Counted from the first letter of the stretch, positions 21,803 to 34,638 are shown. The stretch is DNA of 64,000 nucleotides from Pyronema omphalodes (GCA_024516155.1 JAJJXM010000019.1:496001-560000), one strand, 5' to 3'. The notes: generated by a model not told the origin, from the letters alone. Translations and numbers: made by a program.

Positions 21803-23656
21803 ATGTCCGGCGGAATCGAGTTGCAGTTTGATCTCGTCTCCTACACTTTAATTGCCCTTCTCCTAGGTCTCATTGTGGTCCCTCTTATTCTCTCCAAAGA
21901 CCCAGATATCCACCCTTATGCTCTGCTTCGCCAGTCTTCCGTCGCTCCGTCAGTACCCCGCAAGCTTGTTCCATTAGTCCAGTCTGAACTAATATTCCCG
22001 ATATAGTGTCCGAAATCCAAAAGAATCCGCTGTCTATAGATCACTGCAGACTCCCATTGGCTACCCACTAGTGTCCGGACTCCAGCTTCCCAGTGTCCAA
22101 AAGTACTCTTCGCGCAGCGGTGACATCCGGGACATCTGGAAGCTCGCAATTGAGAAAGGAAAGGGAGAAATTATCGTAGCCAAGGGCAAAGATGTCGAGA
22201 GACTGAAGATTGGTATGAGCTCCTCCGTAGCTCTGTAGACTGTGGCCTGATGAATTTGAAGCTAATCACAACCCGAAGATATCCTCACCAAGCAGATCCA
22301 CGCGCTCGGAACCCACTTGAAAAGCATCGGAGCTACCAAAGTCGCCGTCCATCTCCCCAACTGCATCGAGAACCTCGTCGCTACATTCGGTATGTACTTT
22401 TTAGCCCTATGACGTAGGTATCATTCTGACATGTGATCCAATAGCTTGTGCGTACTATGGTTTTGTCCTCGTTATCCTCCCATTCGAACCTACTGGAACC
22501 CCTAATATCAGTGAGCTATTGAAGCAGACCTCTGCCGATATCCTCATCACCCAGGGAGGACAGCTTCCCCTTGAGGAATTCAAAGGATCAGGATTGAAGG
22601 AAATCATCTTGGTTGTCGAGGAAGCTTCCCGACACCTTGGATGGAGTGGTCCTATCGGGGAAATCAAGTGTGGACAGTTTGTCGACATTATTAAAAACGA
22701 GGTTGAACCGATTGCGGATATCGAAATTGATCTGGACGCACCTGCTGTTATTATCTTTGGCCCTGAAGTTAATGGAAAGATCGAGACTGTTGAGTTTAGC
22801 CACAGGGTATTTTTTCTCATCCGATCATTGTGAAGCTAAATATTGATCAAATGAACAGAACATCATTGCAGGTGTTGCCGCCCTCGCCGTCACCCTTCCC
22901 AAGAACGAAAGGTACACGTCGGAAGATGTTTTCCTCCCTGTTGACACTCTTGCGGATTTATACACCCGTATCCACCTGTATACCGCCTTATCATCCGGCA
23001 CTACCATAGCCCTCAACTCCACCGGCGGAAAACACGCCGACGTCGAATTAACCTGTAAAGTGATTGCTCCCACCATCATCGTCGTTTCTCCCGAGTCATT
23101 ACTAGAGATGCACCGAATCACCAAAGGCGCTATGAAGGAAATCCTTCACGGCATTGTCCACTATTTCCAGTCCAAAACCCTCGCTAGTGGCCGTATTCCC
23201 CAAGGCAATTTCTTGACCAACTTTGGTGGATGTCCTCGTCCTGATGTTGGAGGAAAGTTGAGAATTGTCTTTGTTGTTGAGGCGGCGGGCAATAAGACCA
23301 GCCAGGCTATTACTTCCCTTGATTTATCGGATGCTAGAATTTTCTTCAGAAGCAAGGTCGTCTATGGATTGAAGCATCACAAGGTTGCTGGTCCTTTGAC
23401 TCAGCAGAATATTTATGATTATAGGGTTCAGGCTGAGTCATTGCCGAGTGAGAAGAATCCTAGAAAGTGTGCTCATTTCGGTCCCCCGACTCCAGGAGTA
23501 GAGATTAAACTCAGGGATATGGGAGAGTTTACTGCTACTGACGCAGAGGGACCAAGAGGAGAAGTTATGGTTTCTGGGGCTCCTGTGTCTGGAGGTCATC
23601 AGGCATTGGGGTTTGCAGGAAAGTGGGAGAAGGAATGTGTTCTCAGTTATGCGTGA
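21803..23656 (+). CDS. ANL superfamily (acyl-CoA synthetase-like) membrane pseudoenzyme
   Basis: Five exons: 21803-21948, 22007-22212, 22279-22389, 22445-22806, 22859-23656 (540 aa). The first donor is GTCAGT and intron 2 ends in AAG with a CTAAT branch point. An N-terminal hydrophobic helix (about residues 11-31) suggests a membrane anchor. The ANL fold is recognised from segments such as HLPNCIENLVATFACAYYGF, the FSHRNIIAGVAAL motif after the usual P-loop, and GPPTPGVEIKLRD. In place of the Ser/Thr/Gly-rich AMP-binding loop it has FGPEVNGKIETV, and the late catalytic regions are short or missing. Enzyme activity is therefore doubtful. Substrate and role unknown. Confidence 0.8.
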
Positions 23657-25065
23657 TTTTTTTGTTTGAGATATCATATGTACTGTTTGTAGCATTTCCC
23701 ATCATCTCTTTTTTTTCATAGCTTGCGTTTTATTGGTTTGTAACAGATACTCGTGTTATTATTTACGATGCAAATAAAAAACTGGAGCTTGGTTTTCTTT
23801 TACCTTTTCCTATTTGCTGTTTTCGCTGTCTTCCCCCGGATTCGGCTTCATGTTGTCGGAGTAGTGCTTGCATGTGGGAGGCATTTCAGATTTCAGATCA
23901 TGTGAAGGCGATACTGGTCACGAGAAGATACCATTTAATATTGATATTGGTAGTTGGAAGACGTCTTTTGATATGGATTATTGGCAGTTGAGAGGTTCTT
24001 CTGATACCAATATTTCCAGTCGGAAGATTCCTCTAATATTTATCTTTCCAGTCGGCATATTTCTTTCCTTTGAAAAAAGGAAAAAAAAGAAAATCCTTTG
24101 CATAAACTTTTATTTATTTTACTCGTTGATCAACATGCATCCCGTAACCTTCGGAAGGGGCAATCACGCGGCTGTCAACCGGGTTCTGACACCGATTACC
24201 ACTTCCGATACGGGTTGTCATTCCCTCCCCACAGCTCCGTACAGCTTTGAAAAGCAAACAAAACAGCAACTGTTCAGAGTTCACGGCGTCCATTCTATAA
24301 AGCTTGTCACCAAACAAATATCTGCCCTTCTCCTCGAAAATCCTCTAATTACAGCTTCACCTCTGGCCGTTGTCGATTGAACTGAAGCTGATCTGCCATT
24401 GCAAGCAACAATCCTCACTGCTAGGGCTTGCTGTTTTAGTTACCACGTCGATAGCGTGCGTTGGACTGGACCTCTCCTCAACACCCCCCTCAAGACTGAC
24501 ATACCCCATCTCCTACACCCTCCATATCAAGCCCGTTCGACGAAAACAACCCCGAATTACCTGTCCGCATCGCTTCCGATCTTATTCTCTCGGGATACCG
24601 TCCAGTCGGCTCAGCGGAAGGCTTGATTCGCTTCGTATCGAGTCTGTAACGGAGCCTCCAACACGCCCTGCCAGCTCCCGACCACCAGCACATTCCGCTT
24701 TCCGTCGACCGCAGCTTCCACCATCCAGCTCCCGGTAGGTCTCCGCGTCGGTGACCTTTGCCCCACGACTACGCCCCCACCAGAGCCCCGTTCCTGTGTC
24801 GAAAACCTACTCGCAACCATCAGCTTTAGCTAGCTTCAAAACTAGTCGCTGTATCGCCTGCATTACGTGCTTGGGTCTTTTTCTGAGCCCGATCACACAT
24901 CTTGATTGTCTCTTCTTGTCGCCTTTTGGGTATCTTTCCTTATTGAAATCTCGTTGTTCTATCTGCTACATGCCTCTTTCTTGCCACTCCTTGGCTAGTG
25001 AGCCTAGAGATGTATAAGGTTTAGAACCATCGCTGACGTCGTCCGTTAAAAGGGCTATCCTCTAA
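23657..25065. other. Spacer and probable promoter/5' leader of the WD40 gene
   Basis: Pyrimidine-rich DNA before the WDR26-like gene. Short open frames, such as 23868-24380, show nothing recognisable. A 5' exon of the WD40 gene may lie here. Confidence 0.45.
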
Positions 25066-25335
25066 ACAAAAATCGTCCTGGCAACCAGACGACCCCACGC
25101 CGACATCTCACCCAATAGCGACGGCGAACACGAAAGTGAAACCCCAACATCTACTATTGATTCGCCCCAAAGAGAAGCTCAAAGTTCGACGGCCATAAGA
25201 TCGCCGCCTGCTACCGACTCTGCCGCGGCTCCCCCCGGGTACAAACGCAGACGAATCTCCAGTAGTCCCCGAGCAGGCGGACTATCAATTATCACTGCAG
25301 CTTCATACTCTCATTCGAATTCTACACATCCCGCG

Positions 25336-27496
25336 ATGCAGACTGGGAGCAATGGAGTCACTTCCAACTCTTTATCTTCACATCCTGGAGTAACCAGTGG
25401 TACCAGCAACGGAAATACTAAGAGTACTAACGGCACATCTCATACCAATGGAACTACTGGAGGAAAATTTAGGACGGAAGAACATTTTAGGGATGACGAA
25501 CCTCAGTCTGATTACCACGGACATGACAGGGAAGAGGTTACAAGGTTGATAATACAGACCCTTGGAGATATGGGCTACAATAAGGCGGCAGATTTACTAC
25601 AAACTGAGAGCGGGTTTAAGCTAGAAAGCATTGAGGTTGCACGGTTTCGACGAGCTGTGTTGGGAGGAGAATGGAATGAGGCTGAAGAGTTACTGGATGA
25701 TTTGGAAATTGATAGGAACCCAGACATCAATGTGAGCTGCATGCACCTCACTATGAAGGATTTGGAAGGCGATTAGGGGATTCCTGGTGCTAATTTAATC
25801 AAAAGGCTCTACTCTTCATTCTTCGACAACAGAAATTCTTAGAACTCTTGGAAATTCAAGAGGTAACAAAAGCTCTGCATGTGCTTCGTAATGAGCTTAC
25901 TCCCTTACGTCAATCTACGGAAAAGCTACATTTTCTCTCCAGGTACGCTTGTTTTTTCTGCACCACTGCAGCTATATCATGCTGCAGGCCGTGTTACACC
26001 ACTAACCTTATCTAAAGCTTAATGATGTTCCGATCCCCGGAGGATCTCAAGAGGCAGGCAAAATGGGACGGAGCAAGAGGAACCTCGCGATCAGAGGTAT
26101 TAGATGAAATTTCGAGTTTGTCCCACAAAATTCTTATTTAAAATCGATCATTCTAACACTAATGCAGAATATATCTTGCCAGCATCAATGATACCACAGC
26201 ATCGTCTGGCAACACTATTGCACCATGTCAAGAGGGAACAGCTTGCAAAGTGTCTATACCACAACAGCAACAAATCGCCATCTCTATACACAGATCACTC
26301 TTGCAGTATTGAGGAGTTCCCTTCAATTACAACCGAGCTTTTAGCAGATCACAATGACGAGGTTTACTGTGTAAAATTCTCTCACGATGGAACACGAATG
26401 GCGACTGCGAGCAAAGATAAGACTATTATAATATGGGATGTAGAGACTTGGGATGTCATTCACATAATGTCTTCACATACGGACGACGTTACATACATTG
26501 ACTGGTCACCAGATGACCAGAGGCTTGTCAGTTGTTCAAAAGACAAGACCGCTCGACTCTTCAACACCGAGGTATTTCACCTTTCCTCGAGATTTCGTAT
26601 CATCCTTACTAACCCCTCTCAGAATGGTCGAGAGATCAAGCTTATTGGTCAATTTGAAGAGCCAGTATCAAGCATATGCTGGGCACCCAACGGTCAATCA
26701 TTTGTTCTCAGTTTTCTAGACGAATTCATGTTGCAGTATAATCCTAACGGGGAGTTGATTCGACGGATCCCATCCAAGCGGCTTTACGACGTTAAAATCA
26801 CCCCTGATGGAACCAAACTAGTCGTCACTTGTACCCATCACAAGATGCATGTTTATAATTTTCAGAATCTTGCAGAGCCACCTGCTGTTTATTCTTTTGA
26901 ACCGACACAAAATCTTACGGGTATTGCGTTAACTAAGGATTCAAAATATGTGGTCATCAACACAGGAGCGGGAGAACTTATTATGGTTGATCTCGAGACT
27001 GGTGAGGTTGTTAAACGGTTTGTTGGGCAGGTTCAGGATAAGTTTGTGATCAGAGGTTGTCTTGGAGGCGCAGATGAGAATTTTGTACTCTCCGGAAGTG
27101 AAGGTATGTTATTCTATTAACCGCTTGAGTTGCGTGGCCGAGCCAACCAGGTGATGACTTGTTGCTGGACTCCAGCTATTTTGGTGATTAGTCATGATGC
27201 TAACAGACTTTCACATAGACTCAACTATCTATGTCTGGAAAAAGGAAACGGGAGAGTTGGTAGAGAAGCTTGCGGGTCATAACGGAATTGTTAATTGCGT
27301 TCACTGGAATCCTGTTAACCCGTACATGTTCGCATCAAGTGGAGATGATAGGACTGTTCGGATGTAAGTTAAACTTTCGCCTGCGAATGGCTGCCTGCGG
27401 ATGTAAATATGGCTGCTAATATCCCATAGATGGTCGCGAACTAGAGCCACCCCAAAATTTTCCAAAGGGAAAGATAGGGACAGTTCCCCACCGTAA
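25336..27496 (+). CDS. LisH-CTLH-WD40 protein, Gid7/WDR26-like
   Basis: Likely subunit of the GID/CTLH ubiquitin ligase. Seven exons from the ATG at 25336: 25336-25731, 25806-25942, 26018-26115, 26168-26571, 26623-27103, 27219-27363, 27430-27496 (575 aa). LisH about residues 66-98, CTLH from about 100 (LRQQKFLELLE), then WD40 blades from about residue 255 (VWKKETGELVEKL is in the penultimate exon). The fourth intron (26572-26622, 51 nt) has no stop and is a multiple of three; a CTAAC branch point and homologous spacing support its removal. The frame is open for 90 codons upstream of the ATG (25066-25335), with coding-like sequence such as GYKRRRISSSPRAGG. The true start is therefore probably in an unrecognised upstream exon. 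Confidence 0.85.
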
Positions 27497-27939
27497 AGCA
27501 TTTTCTGGTATCATCTAGCTTTTTAGTGGAGCTTAGATGCGGAATAGGTGTGACAGGGTTTCAGATCAAGTAAATAGTTTTTCTTCTTTTCTTTTTCTCG
27601 TCGGGGATTTTTTGTGGGATGGTTATCTGCGATTGGATACCTTTGATTTTGTTGGGAGGAGTGGATCGTGAGCTGGTGATATTATGGATCGGATACATTA
27701 CGTTTGCGAAATTTGAACGTTTTGCTAGGATGAGAATTATCGATGAGGATTATGATACCTTTACTACGGAGATACGAGAATAAGGAGAAACGGGGTTCAT
27801 GCATTGTTTTCTTTTCTTGTCTTTTTTATTTCGATGGTTTTACTTTACTTAAGGAGCTTCGGGGATTTGGGGATTCATTGGAAACGGAGTGATTAGAGAG
27901 GGGAATTATATCCATTTTTTTCTTGCTGCCTATCTTATC

Positions 27940-27974
<35 letters not shown>

Positions 27975-28559
27975 GATTATCTTGATTGTGTGTTCCTGTT
28001 TCTTGGTCTTCGCTTTATCTTTTTATGTGTTATTCCGTTAGGTATCGTATTTGTACCCTTTTGACTGGGTTTGAAAAACAAAGAATTCATAGACTTGGTT
28101 TTCTTGCTTCTTTGTTTTCTTTGCTTTCTTTTATTATTCTTTTTTTGTGCTATTTTTGCTTTTAATCAGAGTTTTGATGTGGTGGATTATGGGAGATGAA
28201 ATACCCGGGCTGAAATATGTCATATCTCGATTGACTTTTGGCTTGATGATTGCTTGATGTCATCTGATGTGCTTGCTATGCTTGCGATGATATGCCTGCG
28301 ATGATACAGACCTCACAACTGTGTAGAATCGTAAACCACGTGAACTGAACTGACAATTCGTCTCGGATACACAGTTGGTTCAGTTTCGAGGTGTTCATAG
28401 AACCAGGTAACTACAGTGCATTGATTAAACGGACTCATTAAATACAAACCAGTCTAACCGCATCGGGAACCAGTGCATGCAGGAATAAATAATGTATTTA
28501 ATCTCGTTTGAACCAATCGGTGGCCGAGCCCGCCAGTATCTCAACCCTCCTTATTCCAC
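27497..28559. other. 3' spacer of the WD40 gene
   Basis: T-rich, with a (TC)n microsatellite at about 27942-27971. No gene seen. Confidence 0.6.
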
Positions 28560-28808
28560 CAGCTTCTGGAAATCGAGTTTCCAAACCTTTACGAAATGGC
28601 GTTGAACATTCTCTCAGTTCCCGCGATGACTGTCGAGTCTGAGCTGTCATTTTCCGAATGTAAAGCGGATCATTATATTAGACCGCCATTGAATACAGGC
28701 AGAAACTCTGGAGCCCATTGCGGGGCTCAAGAGCTTCGATTGTGGGCGTTAGTTGTGATTTCTGGGGGCTCAACTAGTATAGAGTTTTGTTATGAATGCA
28801 CTGAATAA
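28560..28808 (+). pseudogene. hAT transposase C-terminal (dimerisation) remnant
   Basis: The frame reads PNLYEMALNILSVPAMTVES, then an ELSFSECKA-like stretch. This resembles the hAT dimerisation signature (NILSIPAMSAECERVFS type), but the catalytic part is missing. Surrounding DNA (28320-29030) carries repeated ACTGGTTT/AAACCAGT motifs, plausibly transposase-binding repeats. Confidence 0.65.
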
Positions 28809-30079
28809 TATTTATTGCCGCTTCATAAACCAGTTCCTCTAGACAAACCAGTTTTCGCAATTTCCAGCAGTTCACCTGGTTTGCGGAGCCTTGCATTCAG
28901 TTCACTGGTTTTCGCAGTTTCATCAGTTTATATTACTGACAGTAAACTGAACTGGGTCGCCGGACAGTTCTCATATGCCAACAGTCCGTATAGTCTGTTT
29001 TAGCCGTCATTTTAAACTGGTTTGTACGAGTGGGAGGTTTGCGATGGTATGATATCTTCATTTTTGCTGCTTTTGTCGAACCGGCTACAATATATTGAAC
29101 TTGGTCTCAAATTGGCTTGGATGAAGAACAAGGAATAAGAAGAAATAAAAAGAAACAGAGAAGAATAGAACCTCGGGGACAGGGAACAAGGAATCATAGA
29201 GGTAGAAAGCATTGAAATGGTGAAATGATTATAGAAAATTCTGAGGATAAGAATAGGGGTATTTGTACATTATGTAGATTAATGTAATTGGATTGTTTAC
29301 TTGATGGCTTACTTTGTTAGTTAGTAATGACTGGGTTATGGTGAAAGGGACGAAAGGAATGAAAGGAATGAAATAGATGAAAGGAATGAAATAGATGAAA
29401 GGAATGAAATAGATGAAAGGAATGAAATAGATGAAAGGAATGAAATAGATGAAAGTGATGAAGGAGGCAAAAGGGGTGAAAGAGGTGCATCGTTAGACAA
29501 CGAAAGTTAGCTTTTCGGCTTTCTGACAGAGGCTGAACTAATAAAAGATTCAGGGGCAGTGGGTATTTCAAGTGACGATTAACAATGCTATGGTTGCAAC
29601 GAGATTTCATACGGTGAATATGAGTGGAGTCCTACCTGCGGATTATCAATCATGAGGGGAGCATTTATAGCGCATGCTTTTTAAAAATTCCAGATATTTA
29701 TTGGGCAACTGAATAGAAATATCCAGACTCTAGAGTTTCTCATCATCCTGATGCGTTGGGAGATCAAAACTTCATCCTTGAGATACCAAGCGGGATGGTT
29801 CGTAGAGTCATATTAAGTTAGGCAGGTATCATTTACGGAGGTTAGCAAAAATAAAGGAGGAGCGAAAGGTAAGCAACTTGTGGTATTGCAGTCTTGTCAA
29901 CCTAGGGATTCTATTAAGATGACTCCACTCATACTTCTCACATATTCATGTATTTGAACTGTTAGTCACTGACTCACTGACAACATCATCAACGGACAGA
30001 ATGAAGATTTTTTTTTAACCATTTCCTTTCATTGTCAGGATTTGGTAACACACTAAGTGGTACGAGATGAGGGTGCAAG
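28809..30079. other. Transposon-derived spacer
   Basis: Follows the hAT remnant. Contains an 18-bp minisatellite (29351-29454). No gene seen. Confidence 0.55.
29351..29454. repeat. 18-bp minisatellite GAAAGGAATGAAATAGAT
   Basis: About five to six tandem copies with slightly different ends. Confidence 0.9.
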
Positions 30080-31077
30080 CAGAGTTCGGCACGGTCCGTC
30101 CGGTCCCGTCCTGGCCAAGGACGGGACCGGACCGCCACTCGCGGTCCCGTCCTGTAGTAGGACCAGGACCGGCCGTCCTGGAGGCACCATGGACGGGACG
30201 GACCGCGGGTGACCGTGGGTGACCACGACTAGCGTCACTGCCGGTCACTCGCAACCCGCAATTTTTTTTACTACGGCGCATGGTGTTTTCCTTAGATAAT
30301 TCTGATGCATCGCACGAGTTAAAGTAACCTATATGAAATTAATTGCAAACAAAAAAAAACTATACTGATGCATAAGAAAGCTCCTGCCCCCTACACTACA
30401 CTGCATCCTTCCCCCGGCACATTGAACTACAATACCTTAATTGAGCTGAGTAGGCCCCGTTGGTGTAAAGAGATCACTGTTAAGTGTCGACAAAGCAGAA
30501 GAGATTGTGCTTTCTCCATCCAGTATATCCTTCTCAAATGACATGGACTCCGGAGAGGACAGACAAGGTGTTCTGCTCCTGGTCGGAACAGGGGTTGATG
30601 ACGATGATGAGGACATGTTGATATTTCTACGGTGTTCTATATCGAGTGATAGCCGTGGATGTTCGACTTATACGGCAATGAAAGAACTGGAAAATTCTTG
30701 CAGGTAGAAGATAGAATAGTAGAAGATAGAACGAGAAGGACAGAAGAAATACTTATAGCGTAATCGTACTTTACTAAGAAAAAATAATAACATCAAGCTA
30801 CCATAAGCAGTCAAACTATTGCTGGGTGGAGCGTGCACCTGCAGTGGGGTGCAAAAGTTTTAATCAAGTGCAGCATGAAGGGTTCATACTGAAGTGCTGA
30901 AAACGTCACTGCTGCGGTCCATAATATCTGGCAAACTTGAACCAAACGGCCCCCTGCACACTAGCGCACCCAAAGACCACGGTCCTGCCGTCACCCGCCG
31001 TCCCGTCCGGTCTTTTGAGTTCGAGGACGGGACCGGACCACCTAGTGGCCGTCCTGGACGGACCGTGCCGAACTCTG
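30080..31077. mobile_element. Non-autonomous hAT element (copy A)
   Basis: 998 bp. TIR CAGAGTTCGGCACGGTCCGT at both ends (inverted), with an exact 8-bp target duplication GGTGCAAG at 30072-30079 and 31078-31085. GC-rich subterminal GGTCCCGTCC/GGACGGGACC motifs in both orientations look like transposase-binding sites. TSD length and CAG-type ends define the hAT superfamily. A second copy is at 63141-64000. Confidence 0.93.
30437..30616 (-). CDS. 59-codon ORF inside hAT copy A
   Basis: ATG-to-TAA frame, Ser/Thr/Pro-rich (starts MSSSSSSTPVPTRSRTPCLS). The same frame, same length and nearly the same peptide are present in copy B (63659-63838). It is probably the truncated N-terminus of the parental hAT transposase, or a small element-encoded peptide. 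Not recognised. Confidence 0.4.
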   Translation of the reverse strand: MSSSSSSTPVPTRSRTPCLSSPESMSFEKDILDGESTISSALSTLNSDLFTPTGPTQLN

Positions 31078-31470
31078 GGTGCAAGTGGAGAAACTTATTT
31101 GTGGTTGATGAAGAGAAGAAAAGATGTATGTTCGGGGTAAGCAAAACATATATGTACATGACAAGGGCCCAGGGGGCTAGTATCGCCAAGTCTGCACCAT
31201 CAGCCCTGCCAAGTCTCGCTTGCAGCAAGGCTTTTCGAGTGACTATTTTTTTAACAAATATCAACGTGCTCTAATCACTTTCGATGGAAATTGATTTTTA
31301 GCAATGAAATAGTTTCTCCCGTCCATCTCTGTAGAGCTACCGAGAGCCCCCCAATATGTGCGGTAGTTTTAACCCCAAAACCAGTAACGATGAGAACTCT
31401 TTTGGAAATGATTTTCAAACAGTTTGATAGACTTCTTGTTACCGGGTTGGAAAATTTCCGTTGGTCATAC

Positions 31471-31667
31471 GGTTGCAGTGTATCGGTTTTAACAGGCCAC
31501 AACAACCACTGTGTAGAATTCCAATAGATGTTTTGAACGCGCTCGGCTCGCCTTGCTTACCACTTGATAGTATTCAATATTTCGAAAGATATTTATAAAA
31601 AGGTTCTATTGTATTGCCAAGCGCCAACGAAACTCCATGATTAACGTACATATATCAATTACGGATA
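31471..31667. repeat. Left part of a ~300-bp direct duplication split by element R
   Basis: Diverged copy of 34091-34350 (shared TGCAGTGT, GTGTAGAATTC and GCGCCAACGAAACTC blocks). Its continuation lies on the far side of element R, at 34005-34060. Confidence 0.65.
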
Positions 31668-31669
31668 TA

Positions 31670-34002
31670 CACCCTTGCAAAAAAGGGAGGGTTTTGGAAA
31701 CGCATCCACAGACGTAACCTGACGGGTCTAACGCGTTATCGTTGAGGGTAAGGCGTCTTCGGGCGGTAGCATCGAAAAAGAGTTAGAAGGCGGGTGCAAT
31801 GCGTATTCATAAGAGAAATGTTTAGTCCTTTCTATCCGGTATTGCAATTGAAAATGTCTAAGTATTTGTAATGCCTAGTTTTTCCAAAACATTATGCACT
31901 GAAAAATGCTTTATTTTTGCAAAACATGTAACATCTTTAAACTGTTACCGCCACAAATATTTTGCAGTCGGAAGAGTTTTCAGATGCATTTTCGAAAGCG
32001 TTTTCAAAAGCGTTTTTGAACAGTATGCAAACCTTTTTGAAATATAATGGTTGGAGAACAACTTCTGCATGAGAAGTAGCCGCATCACATTAGCTCTGCA
32101 CTGAATTCACTAGAAAGGCCGATTCATTTAAACTCACGTGATTATCCACATTACTACCACAATTGTCCATCAAAAGGTACGTGATTAGCCACTTTCAGGC
32201 CCTCACAATATTTTATTGAAAGCCACGTAATTACACATTGTGTACGAGTCCAGCTACATCGATACCATCGATAACCCCCCTGCCTGCCCTCATCATTTCC
32301 AACTCTGCTGGTGCTGCCACTTTGATGACGACTTTCACCGCTACGCATACAATATATTTATTCTTCCGCGGCTGATCGTTAGGCATTGATTTCGGACTGT
32401 TAGTTCCTTGATGACAGCTTCTAGCTGCGGTACGAGGAATAAGAACCTGTCATCAAATCAGCTCATGCATCATGAATACAAAATAAGTCACACGGATGAT
32501 GAACATTCCTTGAGATACAGACACGATTTTCTTGGTATTAAGGTGACATCCAGTCCGATCATTTTATCTTCATCTATTTCAAATGGCCTATCACCAGGGC
32601 ATCGTGTCGGAAGATTCTTGAAACCTATTGTATACATCAAATGTTATTTTTTGAGTTAAATTTCCTGAAGGTGGTTTTGAAAAATGGTTGCTCACTGAAT
32701 ATGGCTGATCCCAGAGAGAATCAGGCATCGGGGGTGGCCCCACGAAGTTGCTACAATAAAGTCAACACGTATTCCCACACACAGTGTCTATTAGTGAAAT
32801 TCTTACTCAGTGTTGGTTCTTTAGAATCCTATGAAAATGCATCGGCCTGGATAGGTGTCAGCCCTCTGATGCTTACAGGAATGATTCGCGCAGTTGTGGT
32901 AGAATCCGCAATTTGTCCTAGCTAACCTGAATTGCGTATACAAATATGGAATTCTTTTCGGCAAAGTCTGTACCTGTTACTTGATTAGCACTTTGTCCAC
33001 GGTGCGCGTGGAGGAGGTGGAGGTGGAGGTTGGGGGGTTGGATGTTGGAGTTAGGACAAAGTGGAAGAGTGTGGAGGAACAGAAGTGTTGGAATATCGCT
33101 GGACAAGTACTTGTCATCAAAATGAAAGGTTCACAAGCGCATAAAGGGTTAAGAACAAAGAGACAACTCAATCAACTTGCCTCAGTATCTATATTTTTTT
33201 CACAAGAAGATCGGGGGCTGAGTCAATGCGGCATTACTTGATTCTGCATCCCCCGGTATGCAATGCCGGGGAAACCATCACGAAGTGTAGACTTGTAGCT
33301 TCTCAGCTTTGTTCACAAAGGTTTTCAACAGCAGCAATTGCCAAATTACTAATTCAAATTCAGTGGGAAATAAGTGATAAAATTTTTTTTCTCATACATC
33401 TCACACAACTGTTACACTGTAGCATCATGGCGAGGCATACCTTCTACCAGTACTCAGCGGCGGTGAACCACTACTGGAGTTTGGCCTCACAGAAGCTAGA
33501 GTGATAGGCAGATTCTTCGTATCATTTTCGACGTTGCAGAAAAAAATTGAAAGGAGAAAAACGCTTCCACATAGCGCAAAGCGGTTGTAGTACTCCAAGA
33601 GTGATGATGCAAATGCTGTCGTGAGAAACTACACGTTTATACCAGAGCCAATTTGTTTTCTTCTACGTTTATCTTCGCCTGGTAGACACTAAAGATGCGA
33701 TTATACATTTTGCAGCAGCTGAAAACCCATTTCGACAGTATATACAGTATTGAATTCAAAAATGGATTATTGGACAAAGCGCTACAGACCACCAAAAAAT
33801 TACGAGGTGTTATGGCGTTCTTTAAGTATGCCGATGTTTAGATGCCGCAATATGTTTTAAGCGCTCAAAGAGCCTGCACAAAAAAACGCTTTCGATATTA
33901 CGCGCTTACAGCGCGAAAAAATGTCTACATGGCGCTGAAAACCTTTCTCGCGTGAAAAAACATTTCAAAAACATTTTCAAAACCCCCCTTTTTTTGCAAG
34001 TG
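31670..34002. mobile_element. TA-flanked DNA element, copy R
   Basis: 2333 bp bounded by TA (31668-31669 and 34003-34004), with TIRs CACCCTTGCAAAAAAGGG and CACTTGCAAAAAAAGGGG. Inverted relative to copy L. It lacks the MULE insertion and carries only one TTACCC unit where L has an expanded tract. No intact transposase. Confidence 0.78.
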
Positions 34003-34004
34003 TA

Positions 34005-34410
34005 GTTTATACGGCACTGCGGCTCCATCGGATACTCTGATGTAAAATCACTAAGTTCCGTATCTAATCTATTACCAACCATTTGTAGTACAGTTGCAGT
34101 GTCTCGATTTTGGCAAGCCACCACAAGTACAGCTGTGTAGAATTCGAATACTTGTTCTCGGCCCACCTTGCTTTCCAACTGACAATATTCAACATCTTTG
34201 AAGACATTTCCAAAGTCATTGATGTTAGTATGTAATGCATGCATGCTATTAAGCTATATAGTAGGCGTGGCGGTACTTATGCTAAAAGATTACCGTTTTG
34301 TTGCTAAGCGCCAACGAAACTCAAAGGTTCGCTTGTGTCGATTGTAATTGATTGAAGGCAGTGCGGCTCTGTCAAATTATACGCTGATGTAAAAGCACAA
34401 GCTGAGCCGC
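34005..34410. repeat. Right part and second unit of the direct duplication upstream of NLR copy 2
   Basis: 34005-34060 (CACTGCGGCTC and CTGATGTAAAA blocks) completes the split unit. 34091-34410 is an unsplit second unit in which the corresponding blocks are contiguous, supporting the boundaries drawn for element R. It lies 230-550 bases before the NLR start. Confidence 0.6.
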
Positions 34411-34638
34411 GCAAGGATTGTGTACTCATATGCGTTGTCAGACCGAGCCCCGCCATTCAGCTCCTCACCGGCGAAGTACAGCAACCTTCAACATCGAAAA
34501 TATCCTGCCAGTACTCGAGAATTCTTCCTCTATTCGACAAACAATACGCCCACTGCTTTAAATCTTTCAAACCATCGGCTTCGACTTTTGAACTCTCTTG
34601 TGATTATTTTTGACAGCGAACGTTGATCATATCCTACC

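Noticed and set aside
30884..31274. 126-codon ORFs on both strands
   Set aside because: They cross the GC-rich terminus of the hAT MITE into flanking DNA; not conserved outside the element.
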